This document shows, piece after piece, positions 25,193 to 33,673 of a stretch of 64,000 bases of DNA. Below the pieces are notes generated by a model, which saw only the letters and a program-made list of their open reading frames with translations, did not search any database and was not told the origin of the DNA. The stretch lies in the NCBI RefSeq assembly GCF_030161255.1, contig NZ_BSPX01000011.1:1-64000 (forward strand). Direction: 5' to 3'. Both the position numbers and the translations under genes were made by a program. Numbering within the stretch: the stretch's first letter is position 1; every line of letters starts with the position of its first letter. This stretch comes from Zoogloea oryzae. Its GTDB lineage: Bacteria; Pseudomonadota; Gammaproteobacteria; Burkholderiales; Rhodocyclaceae.

Positions 25193-27286
25193 ATGCCGCC
25201 CATCAAGATTACACATCACCTCTCTGCGCCCCTGCGCACGCTCCCCCTGCTGATCACGCTCCTGCCGCTGACAGCGCTTGCCAACCCCGATGACATCAGC
25301 GAGGCCGGTCACCTGAGTGACCTGCCGGTCGTGCTGTCTGCCACGCGCCTGTCCCAGGCGCCGGCCGATGCACCGGGCGCCGTCACGGTGCTCGACCGGG
25401 AGATGATCCGCGCCTCCGGCGCGCGCAACATCTACGAGCTGTTCCGCCTCGTGCCCGGCTTCCAGCTCGGGATGCACACCGGCAACCAGCCGCTGGTCAC
25501 CTATCACGGGCTGTCCGACGAAGCGCCCCGGCGGATGCTGGTGCAGGTGGATGGCCGCTCGATCTACTCGCCCTACCTGATCTCCGGGGTCGAGTGGAAC
25601 CAGATCGGCGTGGACATCGACGACATCGAGCGCATCGAGGTCTTCCGCGGCTCCAACTCGGCGACCTACGGCAGCAACGCCTTCCTCGGCGTGGCCAACA
25701 TCATCACCCGCTCGCCGTCCGAGACCCTCGGCGGTGCGGTGCGCTACCGCGCTGGCGACAACGGCATCAACGACATCGGCGCCCGCATCGGCCACCAGTT
25801 CAACGACGTGTCCATGCGCCTCACCGTCTCGCGCACCTACGACCACGGTTTCGGCAACTACGACAAGGGCGCACAGAACATCAACGACTGGCGTTACACC
25901 CAGCTCGCCACCCTCAACACCGAATGGCGCGCCGACAGCACCAACAGCGTCGATTTCCAGACCGGCTGGACCGACTCCCACGAAGGCACCGGCAAAGCCG
26001 ACAACGCCACCGACCCGGAGCGCCCGATGCGCATCTACACCGGCTTCGGGCTGCTGCGCTGGCGTCACGCCCCCGCCCCCGGCGAAGAGCTGACCGTCAC
26101 CTACTACCACCAGGAAGAAAACGGCCGCGACAACTACAACCTCGACGTGCCGGCACGCGTCACCCTCGGCGGCGCAACCCGGACCATCTACGTGCCGGTG
26201 CGCTTCGACTACGACTTCAAGGCCACCCGCGACGACCTGGAACTCCAGCGCATCACCACCCTGGCCCCGTCGCTGCGGGCCGTGATCGGCGCCGGCTGGC
26301 GCACCGACCTGATCGCCGCGCCCTCACGCTTCAACACCAACGAGCCGGTGCGCAGCACCGTGACCCGCGCCTTCGGCACCCTCGAGTGGCGCGCCAGCGA
26401 GCGCTGGCTGTTCAACGTCGGGACGATGATCGAGGACAACTCCCTCACCCGGGTGGCACTGGCACCGCGCGCGTCAGCCAACTATCATATGACGGAAAGC
26501 CAGACTTGGCGCTTGTCGGTCAACCGCTCCCATCGCAACCCGATGGCGTTCGAGCAGAGGTCCAGCATGATCTTCAGCAACTCGGCGCCGTTCTCGATTC
26601 CCGGGCGGACCATCCCGGCGGGCACCCCGATCAACCAGACCTTCCGCCCGTCGCCCGATCTCCATGCCGAGCGGATCACCACCTATGAGCTGGGCTATCT
26701 GGCCGAGCTGCGCGAGATCGCCACCACCATCGACGCACGCCTGTTCCTCGAACGCGCCCGCGATCTGGTCGAGATGAAGCTCGAGCCGTCCACCGTCGGC
26801 CTGTTCTCCCGCAGCAACACGCGCTACTTCACCAACAGCGGCGAGGCCAACATCCGCGGCCTGGAGATCTCGGCCACCTGGCGCCCGTCCCCGCGCACCT
26901 GGCTGACGGCCCACCACACCGCCCTGCGCATCGACAACCCCAACTTCAGCGCCACCGAAGCCAAAACCAACTCCAGCGGCTGGATCGAATACACCGCGCC
27001 CAAGCAGAGCTCCACCCTCTTCGGCGCGTGGGAGTTCCTCCCCGGCTGGCAGTTCAGCTTTGCCAAGCACTGGATCGGATCGATGAGCTGGTACCAGGAC
27101 AACTGGCACAAGACCGCGCCCTACCGCCAGCTCGACCTGCGCCTCGCCCGCCGTCTCCCGGCCAGCATCGCCCGGGGTGAGGTCTCCATCACCGCCCGCA
27201 ACGTGGACGGCCCGGATCAGACCTACGCGCCGGACACCTCGTGGTGGGCCCGCACCATCTTCGCCGGCGTGAATCTGGAACTCTGA
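25193..27286 (+). CDS. TonB-dependent outer membrane receptor
   Basis: 697 aa from ATG 25193, chosen because it begins a signal peptide (about 1-30, cleavage near ALA-NPD); the frame is open far upstream. Plug domain about 45-160 (PVVLSATRLSQAPADAPGAVTVLDREMI, RIEVFRGSNSATYGSNAFLGVANIITR) and a beta barrel to a terminal aromatic-like strand (TIFAGVNLEL). Plug and barrel resemble ligand-gated channels for siderophores or cobalamin, but the paired ABC_sub_bind protein suggests another substrate. A run of AT-richer codons appears around 26480-26530. Followed by the periplasmic binding gene after 6 bases. Confidence 0.9.
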   Translation: MPPIKITHHLSAPLRTLPLLITLLPLTALANPDDISEAGHLSDLPVVLSATRLSQAPADAPGAVTVLDREMIRASGARNIYELFRLVPGFQLGMHTGNQPLVTYHGLSDEAPRRMLVQVDGRSIYSPYLISGVEWNQIGVDIDDIERIEVFRGSNSATYGSNAFLGVANIITRSPSETLGGAVRYRAGDNGINDIGARIGHQFNDVSMRLTVSRTYDHGFGNYDKGAQNINDWRYTQLATLNTEWRADSTNSVDFQTGWTDSHEGTGKADNATDPERPMRIYTGFGLLRWRHAPAPGEELTVTYYHQEENGRDNYNLDVPARVTLGGATRTIYVPVRFDYDFKATRDDLELQRITTLAPSLRAVIGAGWRTDLIAAPSRFNTNEPVRSTVTRAFGTLEWRASERWLFNVGTMIEDNSLTRVALAPRASANYHMTESQTWRLSVNRSHRNPMAFEQRSSMIFSNSAPFSIPGRTIPAGTPINQTFRPSPDLHAERITTYELGYLAELREIATTIDARLFLERARDLVEMKLEPSTVGLFSRSNTRYFTNSGEANIRGLEISATWRPSPRTWLTAHHTALRIDNPNFSATEAKTNSSGWIEYTAPKQSSTLFGAWEFLPGWQFSFAKHWIGSMSWYQDNWHKTAPYRQLDLRLARRLPASIARGEVSITARNVDGPDQTYAPDTSWWARTIFAGVNLEL

Positions 27287-27292
27287 CGCCTG

Positions 27293-28222
27293 ATGAGGCT
27301 GATCCGGCGCGCCTTCGTCGTCACCCTGCTGGCCCTCCTGGCCTGCGGGGTGCCGCTGCACGCGCTCGCCGCATCGGTGGTGCTCGTGATGTCCGAAGAG
27401 AGCGCCGCCTTCAGCGAGGCCGCCGAGGCCCTCACCGCCGAGCTGCGCAACGCCGGCCACCGCCCCCAGACGCTGATGCTGCCGCTGCGCGCCGAAGACG
27501 CCGCCGCCCTCGGCAACACCGGGCTGGTGGTCACCTTCGGCACCCGCGCCGCCCAGACCATCGCCAACCTCGCCCCCCGCACCCTGATCCTCCACACCCT
27601 GCTGCCGCGCAGCGCCTACGAGCGCCTGCCCAACCGGGGTGACGACACCCGGCGGGTGTCGGCGGTGTTCATCGACCAGCCCGCATCGCGGCAGATCGAA
27701 CTGCTGCGCATCGCCCTGCCCGACTGGCCGCGGGTCGGCCTGGTGGTCGGCCGCGAGAGCACCGAGCTGGGCAGCCGCCTGCAGGCCAGCGCCCGGGACA
27801 AGCGGCTGCGCCCGGTGCTCGAATACGCCAGCGAGGAGAGCGATCTCTACCCCGCCCTGCAGCGCATGCTGGCCGAGCCCACCGTGCTGCTGGCGGTACC
27901 CGACACCCAGCTCTTCAACAACCGGACCATCTCCAACATCCTCCTGACGGCCTATCACCACCGCTCGCCGGTGATCGGCTTCTCGCCCGCCTACGTCAAG
28001 GCCGGCGCCCTGTTCGCCCTCTACAGCACGCCGGCCCAGATCGGCCAGCAGGCCGGCGAGGCCGCCCGGATCGGGCTCGTCAGCGGCAGCCTGCCGCCGC
28101 CCACCGCGCCACGCCAGTTCCGGATCAGCACCAACACCTACGTCGCCCGCTCCCTGGGCATCACCCTCGAAGACGCCAACGTACTGCGCGAGCGGCTCGA
28201 ACGTGCGGAGAACCCGCCATGA
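27293..28222 (+). CDS. Periplasmic ABC_sub_bind (TrpX-like) family protein
   Basis: 309 aa. Signal peptide about 1-27 (ACGVPLHALA), then a two-lobe periplasmic-binding fold: VVLVMSEESAAFSEAAEAL, LVVTFGTRAAQTIA, RVGLVVGRESTELGSRL, VLLAVPDTQLFNNRTISNILLTAYHHRSPVIGFSPAYVKAGAL. The last block is characteristic of the ABC_sub_bind family. No permease or ATPase is adjacent; it sits between a TonB receptor and a hybrid kinase with a 4-base overlap to the latter. It is probably a ligand-sensing partner for that kinase rather than a transport component. Confidence 0.85.
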   Translation: MRLIRRAFVVTLLALLACGVPLHALAASVVLVMSEESAAFSEAAEALTAELRNAGHRPQTLMLPLRAEDAAALGNTGLVVTFGTRAAQTIANLAPRTLILHTLLPRSAYERLPNRGDDTRRVSAVFIDQPASRQIELLRIALPDWPRVGLVVGRESTELGSRLQASARDKRLRPVLEYASEESDLYPALQRMLAEPTVLLAVPDTQLFNNRTISNILLTAYHHRSPVIGFSPAYVKAGALFALYSTPAQIGQQAGEAARIGLVSGSLPPPTAPRQFRISTNTYVARSLGITLEDANVLRERLERAENPP

Positions 28223-30102
28223 TCAGCGAACGCAACCTCGACATCCGGGCCCGGACCATCCTCATCGCGGTGCTGCCGACGATGGTGATGGCGTCACTGC
28301 TGATCGGCTACTTCACCTCATCCCGGCTGTCCGACCTCGAAGAAGTCCACCGCCAGCGGGGCAAGGCGCTGGCGCGCCAGCTCGCCGCCGCCAGCGAGTA
28401 CGGCGTGTTCTCGGGCAACCTCGAAAGCCTGCGCAAGCTGAGCAACGCCATCGTGGTCGAGAAGGACGTGGTGCGCGTGGTGGTCTTCGGCCCCCAGCAG
28501 CAGGTGCTCACCGAGCTCTCCACCCCGGATCCTCGCCCTCCGGGGAGCGACGATCCGCCCCAGCGCTTCCGCGAACCGGTCACCGGGGTTGGCGTGAACA
28601 TCGAGGACGCCTTCCTCGGCAACGGCAATGGCAACGCCCCCACCGGCACCGAGCAGCGCGGAGAGGTGCTCGTCGAGATGACCCAGGATTCCCTGCGCGC
28701 AGAAGAGCGCCACCTGCTCTGGCACGCCTTCCTGATGGTGATCACCGTGCTCATCGCCAGCGTGGCCCTGGCCCTGCGGATGAGCCGCGGCATCTCCGGC
28801 CCGATCCAGCGCATCGCCACCACCGTCACCCGCTTCGGCCAGGGCGACCTCTCCGCCCGGGTGCCCGTCGAAGGCGGGCGCAGCCTGCGCATGCTCGCCG
28901 AGGGCGTCAACGACATGGCCGACAAGCTCGGCGCCTCGCGGGAGGATCTCGAACGCCAGATCGAGGCCGCCACCCGCGAGCTCCTCGAAAAGAAGGAAGA
29001 AGCCGAACGGGGCAACCGGGCCAAGACCCGCTTCCTGGCCGCCGCCAGCCACGACCTGCGCCAGCCCATGCACGCCCTCGGGCTGTTCGTCGCCGAGCTC
29101 GGCCAGAAGCCCCACGCCCCCGACACCCACCGGCTCGTCGAGCAGATCGCGGTGTCGGCCGAGACGATGGAAAACCTCCTCGACAGCCTGCTCGACATCT
29201 CGCGGCTCGACGTGGGCGTGCTCGACCGCCAGATCAAGCCCTTCCCGCTCCAGCCGCTGCTCGAACGCATCGAGGTGGATTACCGCCGCGAAGCCGAGAT
29301 GCGCGGTCAGCGCCTGCGCCTGCGCCCCACCAGCCTGTGGGTCGAGAGCGACCCGCTGCTGCTCGAACGCATCCTCCACAACCTCATCAGCAACGCCCTG
29401 CGCTACGCCCCGGGCGGCACCATCCTGCTGTGCTGCCGCAAGCGCGGCCGGCGGGTGCGCATCGAGGTGCGCGACAACGGCCCCGGCATCGCCCCCGACG
29501 CCCAGGAGGCGATCTTTCAGGAGTTCGTCCAGCTGGACAACCCGGAGCGCAACCGGGCCAAGGGCCTCGGGCTGGGCCTCGCCATCGTGCGCCGCCTCAC
29601 CGACCTGCTCGACCACCCCCTGTCGCTCAAGTCCAGCCCCGGCCGCGGCGCGGTGTTCGCGGTCGAGCTACCCACCGCCGCCCCCGGGGTCGTCGCCGAA
29701 GGCAGCCACCCGGTCGCGAGCCAGGCCCTCAACGGGCTCCACGTGGCGCTGGTGGACGACGACGAACTGGCCGTCGCCAGCACTGTCGGGCTGCTCGAAT
29801 CCTGGGGCTGCCAGGTCAGCGCCGCCGACAACCAGGCCGACATCCTCACCGCCCTCGAGGCCGCCGGCACGCCGCCGGACATCATCCTGTCCGACTACCA
29901 GATCGCCGGCGCCGCCGACGGGCTCGAAACCATCCAGCGCCTGCGCGCCCACTTCGGCAAGCCGATCCCGGCGATCATCCTCAGCGGCGACACCTCGTCG
30001 GCCACCGCCAACGCCGCCCAGCAGGCCGAGATCCCGCTCCTGCACAAGCCCGTCCGCCCGGCCAAGCTGCGGGCCCTGCTGCAACGAAAAACCCAAGGCT
30101 GA
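28219..30102 (+). CDS. Hybrid histidine kinase with HAMP and C-terminal receiver
   Basis: 627 aa. TM helices about 13-33 and 170-190 flank a periplasmic domain; HAMP about 190-245; coiled coil; HisKA FLAAASHDLRQPMHALGLF (His about 276), the FLAAASHDLRQP class; HATPase with NLISNALRYAP, DNGPGIA and KGLGLGLAIV; receiver about 505-620 with Asp in DIILSDYQIAG and Lys in LLHKPVRP. Overlaps the periplasmic binding gene by 4 bases. The partner DNA-binding regulator is most likely the divergent LuxR-type gene at 24431-25087. Confidence 0.92.
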   Translation: MISERNLDIRARTILIAVLPTMVMASLLIGYFTSSRLSDLEEVHRQRGKALARQLAAASEYGVFSGNLESLRKLSNAIVVEKDVVRVVVFGPQQQVLTELSTPDPRPPGSDDPPQRFREPVTGVGVNIEDAFLGNGNGNAPTGTEQRGEVLVEMTQDSLRAEERHLLWHAFLMVITVLIASVALALRMSRGISGPIQRIATTVTRFGQGDLSARVPVEGGRSLRMLAEGVNDMADKLGASREDLERQIEAATRELLEKKEEAERGNRAKTRFLAAASHDLRQPMHALGLFVAELGQKPHAPDTHRLVEQIAVSAETMENLLDSLLDISRLDVGVLDRQIKPFPLQPLLERIEVDYRREAEMRGQRLRLRPTSLWVESDPLLLERILHNLISNALRYAPGGTILLCCRKRGRRVRIEVRDNGPGIAPDAQEAIFQEFVQLDNPERNRAKGLGLGLAIVRRLTDLLDHPLSLKSSPGRGAVFAVELPTAAPGVVAEGSHPVASQALNGLHVALVDDDELAVASTVGLLESWGCQVSAADNQADILTALEAAGTPPDIILSDYQIAGAADGLETIQRLRAHFGKPIPAIILSGDTSSATANAAQQAEIPLLHKPVRPAKLRALLQRKTQG

Positions 30103-30169
30103 TGCGGGCGGAGTACGCTTCGGTTAAGATCAATCACTGATTCCACAACCAGACAAAAGGGGGAGAGCA

Positions 30170-30583
30170 ATGAGCACCGAAAACAATGCACAGGATCCGC
30201 TGGAATTCATGCGCAGCATGTGGGGCAAGATGGGCTTCAGCCTGCCCGGCATGGTCACCCCGACCCTCGACGTGGATGAGCTCGACAAGCGCATCGCCGA
30301 CATGAAGGCCGTCGAGAACTGGCTCAAGATGAACCTCAGCTCCCTGCAGATGGCCACCCAGGGCCTCGAGATGCAGCGCGCCACCATCGCCACCATGCAG
30401 GCCATGAGCAAGATCGCCTCGGAAGGCGGCAGCACCCCCGAAGCCGCCCAGCCCAACCCCTTCGCCAGCGGCATGTGGCCGTGGAACCTGATGCAGGGCG
30501 CCGCGGATGCATCCAAGGCCGCCCAGGCCGCGCCGGCCCCGGCCCCCGCCCCGACCAAGTCCAGCCGCAGCAAGGACAAGTAA
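30170..30583 (+). CDS. phaM: PhaM-like polyhydroxyalkanoate granule-associated regulatory protein
   Basis: 137 aa. N-terminal DPLEFMRSMWGKMGFSLPGMV and DELDKRIADMKAVENWLKMNLSSLQM match the PhaM family; the C-terminus is Ala/Pro/Lys rich (PAPAPAPTKSSRSKDK), like the DNA-binding tail of PhaM. Known PhaM proteins activate PHB synthase and attach granules to the nucleoid. Stand-alone gene with a good ribosome binding site (GGGGGAG) and a strong terminator. Confidence 0.82.
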   Translation: MSTENNAQDPLEFMRSMWGKMGFSLPGMVTPTLDVDELDKRIADMKAVENWLKMNLSSLQMATQGLEMQRATIATMQAMSKIASEGGSTPEAAQPNPFASGMWPWNLMQGAADASKAAQAAPAPAPAPTKSSRSKDK

Positions 30584-30592
30584 TCTCCCCGC

Positions 30593-30616
30593 AACCCCGG
30601 CGCCCGCCGGGGTTTT
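30593..30616 (+). terminator. Intrinsic terminator after the PhaM gene
   Basis: Perfect 7-bp GC stem CCCCGGC (30595-30601) / GCCGGGG (30606-30612), 4-base loop, followed by TTTT. It lies 10 bases after the PhaM-like stop and just before the stop of the convergent AEC transporter gene. Confidence 0.8.
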
Positions 30617-30627
30617 GCCATTGGGCC

Positions 30628-31527
30628 TCAGGCCGCGCGCAGCAGCGTCAGCCAGGCGGTCAGCGTCACCGCCGCGGCCACCGTGGTGGCCGAGATCAGC
30701 CGCGCCACGCCGGGGCCGTCGCCCCCCAGGCGCATCGCCAGAATGTAGGCCGACGACGCCGTCGGCAGCGCGGCAAACGCCACTGCCACCTGGAAGGCCA
30801 CGCCCTCAAGGCCCAGCGCCCGCCCCAACCCCCACGCCACTGCCGGCAGCGCCACCAGCTTCACGGCGCACAGATACACGGTTCCGAAACGTCCGCCTTC
30901 GCTGCGCCCCAGCCGCAGCGCCGCGCCCACCGCCAGCAGGCCGAGGGTCACCGCAGCATCCGCCAGCCGCTGCAAAAAAGGCACCACGGGCGCCGGCAGC
31001 TGCGCACCCGAGAGGTTGAACGCCAGCCCGGCGAGGGTGGCAATGATCAGCGGATTCTTCGCCAGTTCCTGCCACAGCCGGCCCTGGCCGTGACGCACCA
31101 GCATCGCCACCGCCGCCATGTTGGCAAACGGCACCATCGCCCCGCACAGGGCGCCCATGGTCGCCACGCCGGCCGACCCCGCCAGCTTGCCGGCCACCGC
31201 AATGCCGATGTAGGTGTTGAAGCGGTAGGCGCACTGCAGGCGCGACGCGAAGGCCATCGCGTCCAGCCCCATCAGCGGCCGCCCGACGAGACCCAGCACC
31301 AGCCCCGACGCCATCGTGACCAGCCCGACCACGAACAGCGGGCCCATCGCGGCGATGTCGATCGTCGCCCGGGCCAGGGCGTGGAACAGCAGCGCGGGAA
31401 AGAAGATGAAGTAGACCAGCTTCTCGACACCGGTCCAGAAGGCGTCCGCCAGCCCGAAAAAACGGCGCAGGAGGGCGCCCATCGCGATCAGCGCGAAGTC
31501 GGGAAGGAGCAGCAGCAGGCTCTGCAT
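30628..31527 (-). CDS. AEC family transporter (auxin efflux carrier-like)
   Basis: 299 aa, about ten TM helices in the 5+5 layout of the AEC/bile-acid-sodium-symporter-like fold (LLLLLPDFALIAMGALLRRFFGLADAFWTGVEKLVYFIFFPALLF at the start). The first-helix pattern with FWTGVEKLVYFIFFPALLF is typical. Bacterial relatives move small organic acids such as malate or malonate; substrate not determinable. Ends opposite the PhaM terminator. Confidence 0.85.
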   Translation of the reverse strand: MQSLLLLLPDFALIAMGALLRRFFGLADAFWTGVEKLVYFIFFPALLFHALARATIDIAAMGPLFVVGLVTMASGLVLGLVGRPLMGLDAMAFASRLQCAYRFNTYIGIAVAGKLAGSAGVATMGALCGAMVPFANMAAVAMLVRHGQGRLWQELAKNPLIIATLAGLAFNLSGAQLPAPVVPFLQRLADAAVTLGLLAVGAALRLGRSEGGRFGTVYLCAVKLVALPAVAWGLGRALGLEGVAFQVAVAFAALPTASSAYILAMRLGGDGPGVARLISATTVAAAVTLTAWLTLLRAA

Positions 31528-31640
31528 CGCTCAGAAAAATGGCGTGACGGGCAGCATCACGCCAGTGTGCCTGAAGGCTGGGCCCGGTTCGATCCGGGCT
31601 TTCCGCAAGGGGCCGCCGGGGATGCCGGCCGCCCGGCGGC

Positions 31641-32876
31641 TCACTCGTACTTGCGCTGGTCGTCGATCACCTTGCCGTCGTTGGCGAGGCTGCCGGGCGC
31701 GCAGAAGGTGACTTCGCCGCGCAGCTTGGTGAGCTCGCGGATCGAGCTGGCCACCGCCTCGGCAAGGCCTTCGGCCGGCGCGGCGAGTTCGCAGTGGAGG
31801 GTCATCCGGTCGGCGAGATCCGGGTTGTCCACCACCAGCCGGCCGCGGCCGATCTCCGGGTGGCGCTTGAGCACCGCCGCCACCTGGCCCGGATGCACGA
31901 ACATGCCCTTCACCTTGGTGGTCTGGTCGGCCCGCCCCAGCCAGCCCTTGATGCGCGTGTTGGTGCGGCCGCAGGGCGAGATGCCGGGCAGGATGGCCGA
32001 CAGATCGCCGGTGCCGAAGCGGATCAGCGGGTAATCGGGGTTGAAGGTGGTCACCACCACCTCGCCCACCTCGCCGGGCGCCACCGGATCGCCGGTGCCG
32101 GGGCGGACGATCTCGAGGATCACGTCTTCATCCAGCACCATGCCTTCCCGGGCCGGCGTCTCGAAGGCGACGAGGCCCAGATCGGCTGTGGCGTAAGCCT
32201 GGTAAGCCTGGATGCCGCGGGCGGCGAGGGCCTCCCGCTGGCTGGGCGGAAAGGCCTCGCCGGAGACAAAAGCCTTCTTCAGGCTGTCCAGCTTCACGCC
32301 CTGCTCGTCGGCTTTCTCCAGCAGGATGCGCAGGAAGGACGGCGTGCCGGCGTAGGCATCGGGGCGCAGGTCGAGCATCGCGGCAAGCTGCATCTCGGTC
32401 TGGCCGACGCCCGCCGGGAACACCGTGCAGCCCAGCGCGTGGGCGGCGGTTTCCATCATTGAGCCGGCCGGCGTGAAGTGATACGAGAAGGTGTTGTGGA
32501 CCAGATCGCCGGCGCGGAAACCCGCCGCGTAAAAGGCCCGGGCGAGCCGCCAGTAATCCTTGCGCGCGCCCTCGGGCTCGTAGATCGGCCCCGGCGACGC
32601 GAACACCCGCGCGCAGGCGCTGCCCCACCGCACCGCCGCCAGCCCGCCAAAAGGCCGCGCGGCCTTCTGCAGTTCGGAGAGCTCGGACTTGCGGATCACC
32701 GGCAACGTGGCGAGCGCCTCGCGGGTGGTGATGGCGGCCGGGTCCACGTCCTTCAGCAGCGCCGCAAACGCCGGCGCGTGGGCTTTGGCGTGAGCCACCT
32801 GGGCGGGCAGCCGGGCGAGGAGTTCGCGCTCGCGATCAAGGGGATCGCGGGTTTCACGGGCGTCGTAGTAGTTCAT
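31641..32876 (-). CDS. Phenylacetate-CoA ligase-like (PaaK family) AMP-binding protein
   Basis: 411 aa from ATG 32876 (MNYYDARETRDPLDRER); an upstream in-frame start at 32981 adds a non-conserved leader. Shows PaaK features: the N-terminal helix set, YHFTPAGSMMETAAHALGCTVFPAG, YAGTPSFLRILLEKA, VSGEAFPPSQREAL, FGTGDLSAILPG and RIKGWLGRADQTTKVKGMFVHPGQV with C-terminal domain. The phosphate-binding loop, usually SSGTTG, is FASPGPIYEP here, so ATP binding may be altered. Likely works with the nearby liv transporter and acyl-CoA synthetase on an aromatic or branched acid. Confidence 0.82.
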   Translation of the reverse strand: MNYYDARETRDPLDRERELLARLPAQVAHAKAHAPAFAALLKDVDPAAITTREALATLPVIRKSELSELQKAARPFGGLAAVRWGSACARVFASPGPIYEPEGARKDYWRLARAFYAAGFRAGDLVHNTFSYHFTPAGSMMETAAHALGCTVFPAGVGQTEMQLAAMLDLRPDAYAGTPSFLRILLEKADEQGVKLDSLKKAFVSGEAFPPSQREALAARGIQAYQAYATADLGLVAFETPAREGMVLDEDVILEIVRPGTGDPVAPGEVGEVVVTTFNPDYPLIRFGTGDLSAILPGISPCGRTNTRIKGWLGRADQTTKVKGMFVHPGQVAAVLKRHPEIGRGRLVVDNPDLADRMTLHCELAAPAEGLAEAVASSIRELTKLRGEVTFCAPGSLANDGKVIDDQRKYE

Positions 32877-32993
32877 TGGGTCTCCGCGTCCTTCTGGTTT
32901 TTTCGTCCGTCCGTTTGGCGGACGGTTTGTCCTGTTCTCAACGTACCGTTGGCCGGAATCGCCCCCCGGCCCCCCTGCCAACCAAAGGCACCG

Positions 32994-33064
32994 TGTAGGT
33001 CGGACTTCAGTCCGACATCAATGCCACATCAACCCGGGCGTGTCGGACTGAAGTCCGACCTACA
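32994..33064. repeat. REP (type A) inverted pair
   Basis: Two 24-base copies in perfect inverted orientation (32994-33017 and 33041-33064) with a 23-base spacer. Each starts with GTAG and contains the palindrome GTCGGACTTCAGTCCGAC. The GTAG head plus hairpin in inverted pairs is the hallmark of REP/BIME elements moved by RAYT (TnpA_REP) transposases. Confidence 0.85.
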
Positions 33065-33127
33065 GCATGTTCGTTGGCCGGGACTCACCCCGGCGGGCGA
33101 CCTACTCTCTTGCTTCACCCAGTTCGC

Positions 33128-33228
33128 GTAGGTCGGGTTAGCGCAGCGTAACCCGACACCCGAACCCGCCGGACCAACACGCGCTGGCACCAAGCCACCT
33201 CGGGTTAGGCTGCGCTAACCCGACCTAC
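33128..33228. repeat. REP (type B) inverted pair
   Basis: GTAGGTCGGGTTAGCGCAGC at 33128 runs to 33158; an inverted partner runs 33200-33228 and ends in CCCGACCTAC. Same GTAGGTCGG head as type A, but the palindrome core is GTCGGGTTA...TAACCCGAC. Confidence 0.82.
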
Positions 33229-33628
33229 CCAAAACCGCGTCGTTTCCCAAACCTCATCTCGACTCCACATCCACTCCAGCAAGCGCTCGGTGCTTCCCCG
33301 GAGCCCGTCTGAACCGCTGAGCAGCGCAGCGGCAGGCGGTGGGGTTCCGGGGTCGCTGTCTGAGCCCGCAGGGCGAGTTCGCGACACCGGCCGCCTGCTG
33401 TGAGCAGCGCAAGGGAGTCGGCCGCAGGCCGACCGGTGAAGCCGGGTCGCCTTTCTTGCCTACTTCTTTGGCGAAGCAAAGAAGTAGGTCGCCCGCCGGG
33501 GGCGGAAGCGGGGTTTCGCGGAGCACTGCTCCGCGCCGCTGGAGCCGGCCGGGTGTGCAAACCCGGCCGTGGAACGAACTCCCCGGCCAACCCCTGCCAA
33601 CCGAAGCCACCACCGCATCAACCCGCGA

Positions 33629-33652
33629 TGTCGGACTGAAGTCCGACCTACA
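33629..33652. repeat. REP (type A) single copy
   Basis: One 24-base copy identical to the type A REP at 33041-33064, 22 bases past the stop of livF on the minus strand; it could stabilise the 3' end of the liv message. Confidence 0.8.
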
Positions 33653-33673
33653 GGGAAGCGCCCCGCAGCCCCC

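Larger units (their letters stand above)
32877..33673. other. Intergenic region holding REP repeats and a dispersed GC-rich element
   Basis: 797 bases without a convincing gene. It contains REP palindromes (32994-33064, 33128-33228, 33629-33652) and between them a GC-rich block (about 33290-33610) with internal inverted motifs such as AGAAGTAGGTCGCCCGCC next to CTTCTTTGGCGAAGCAAAG. Open frames exist on both strands across the block but lack ribosome binding sites and protein-like composition. The T-rich CTTTCTTGCCTACTTCTTTGG segment is AT-rich relative to its surroundings. Confidence 0.7.
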
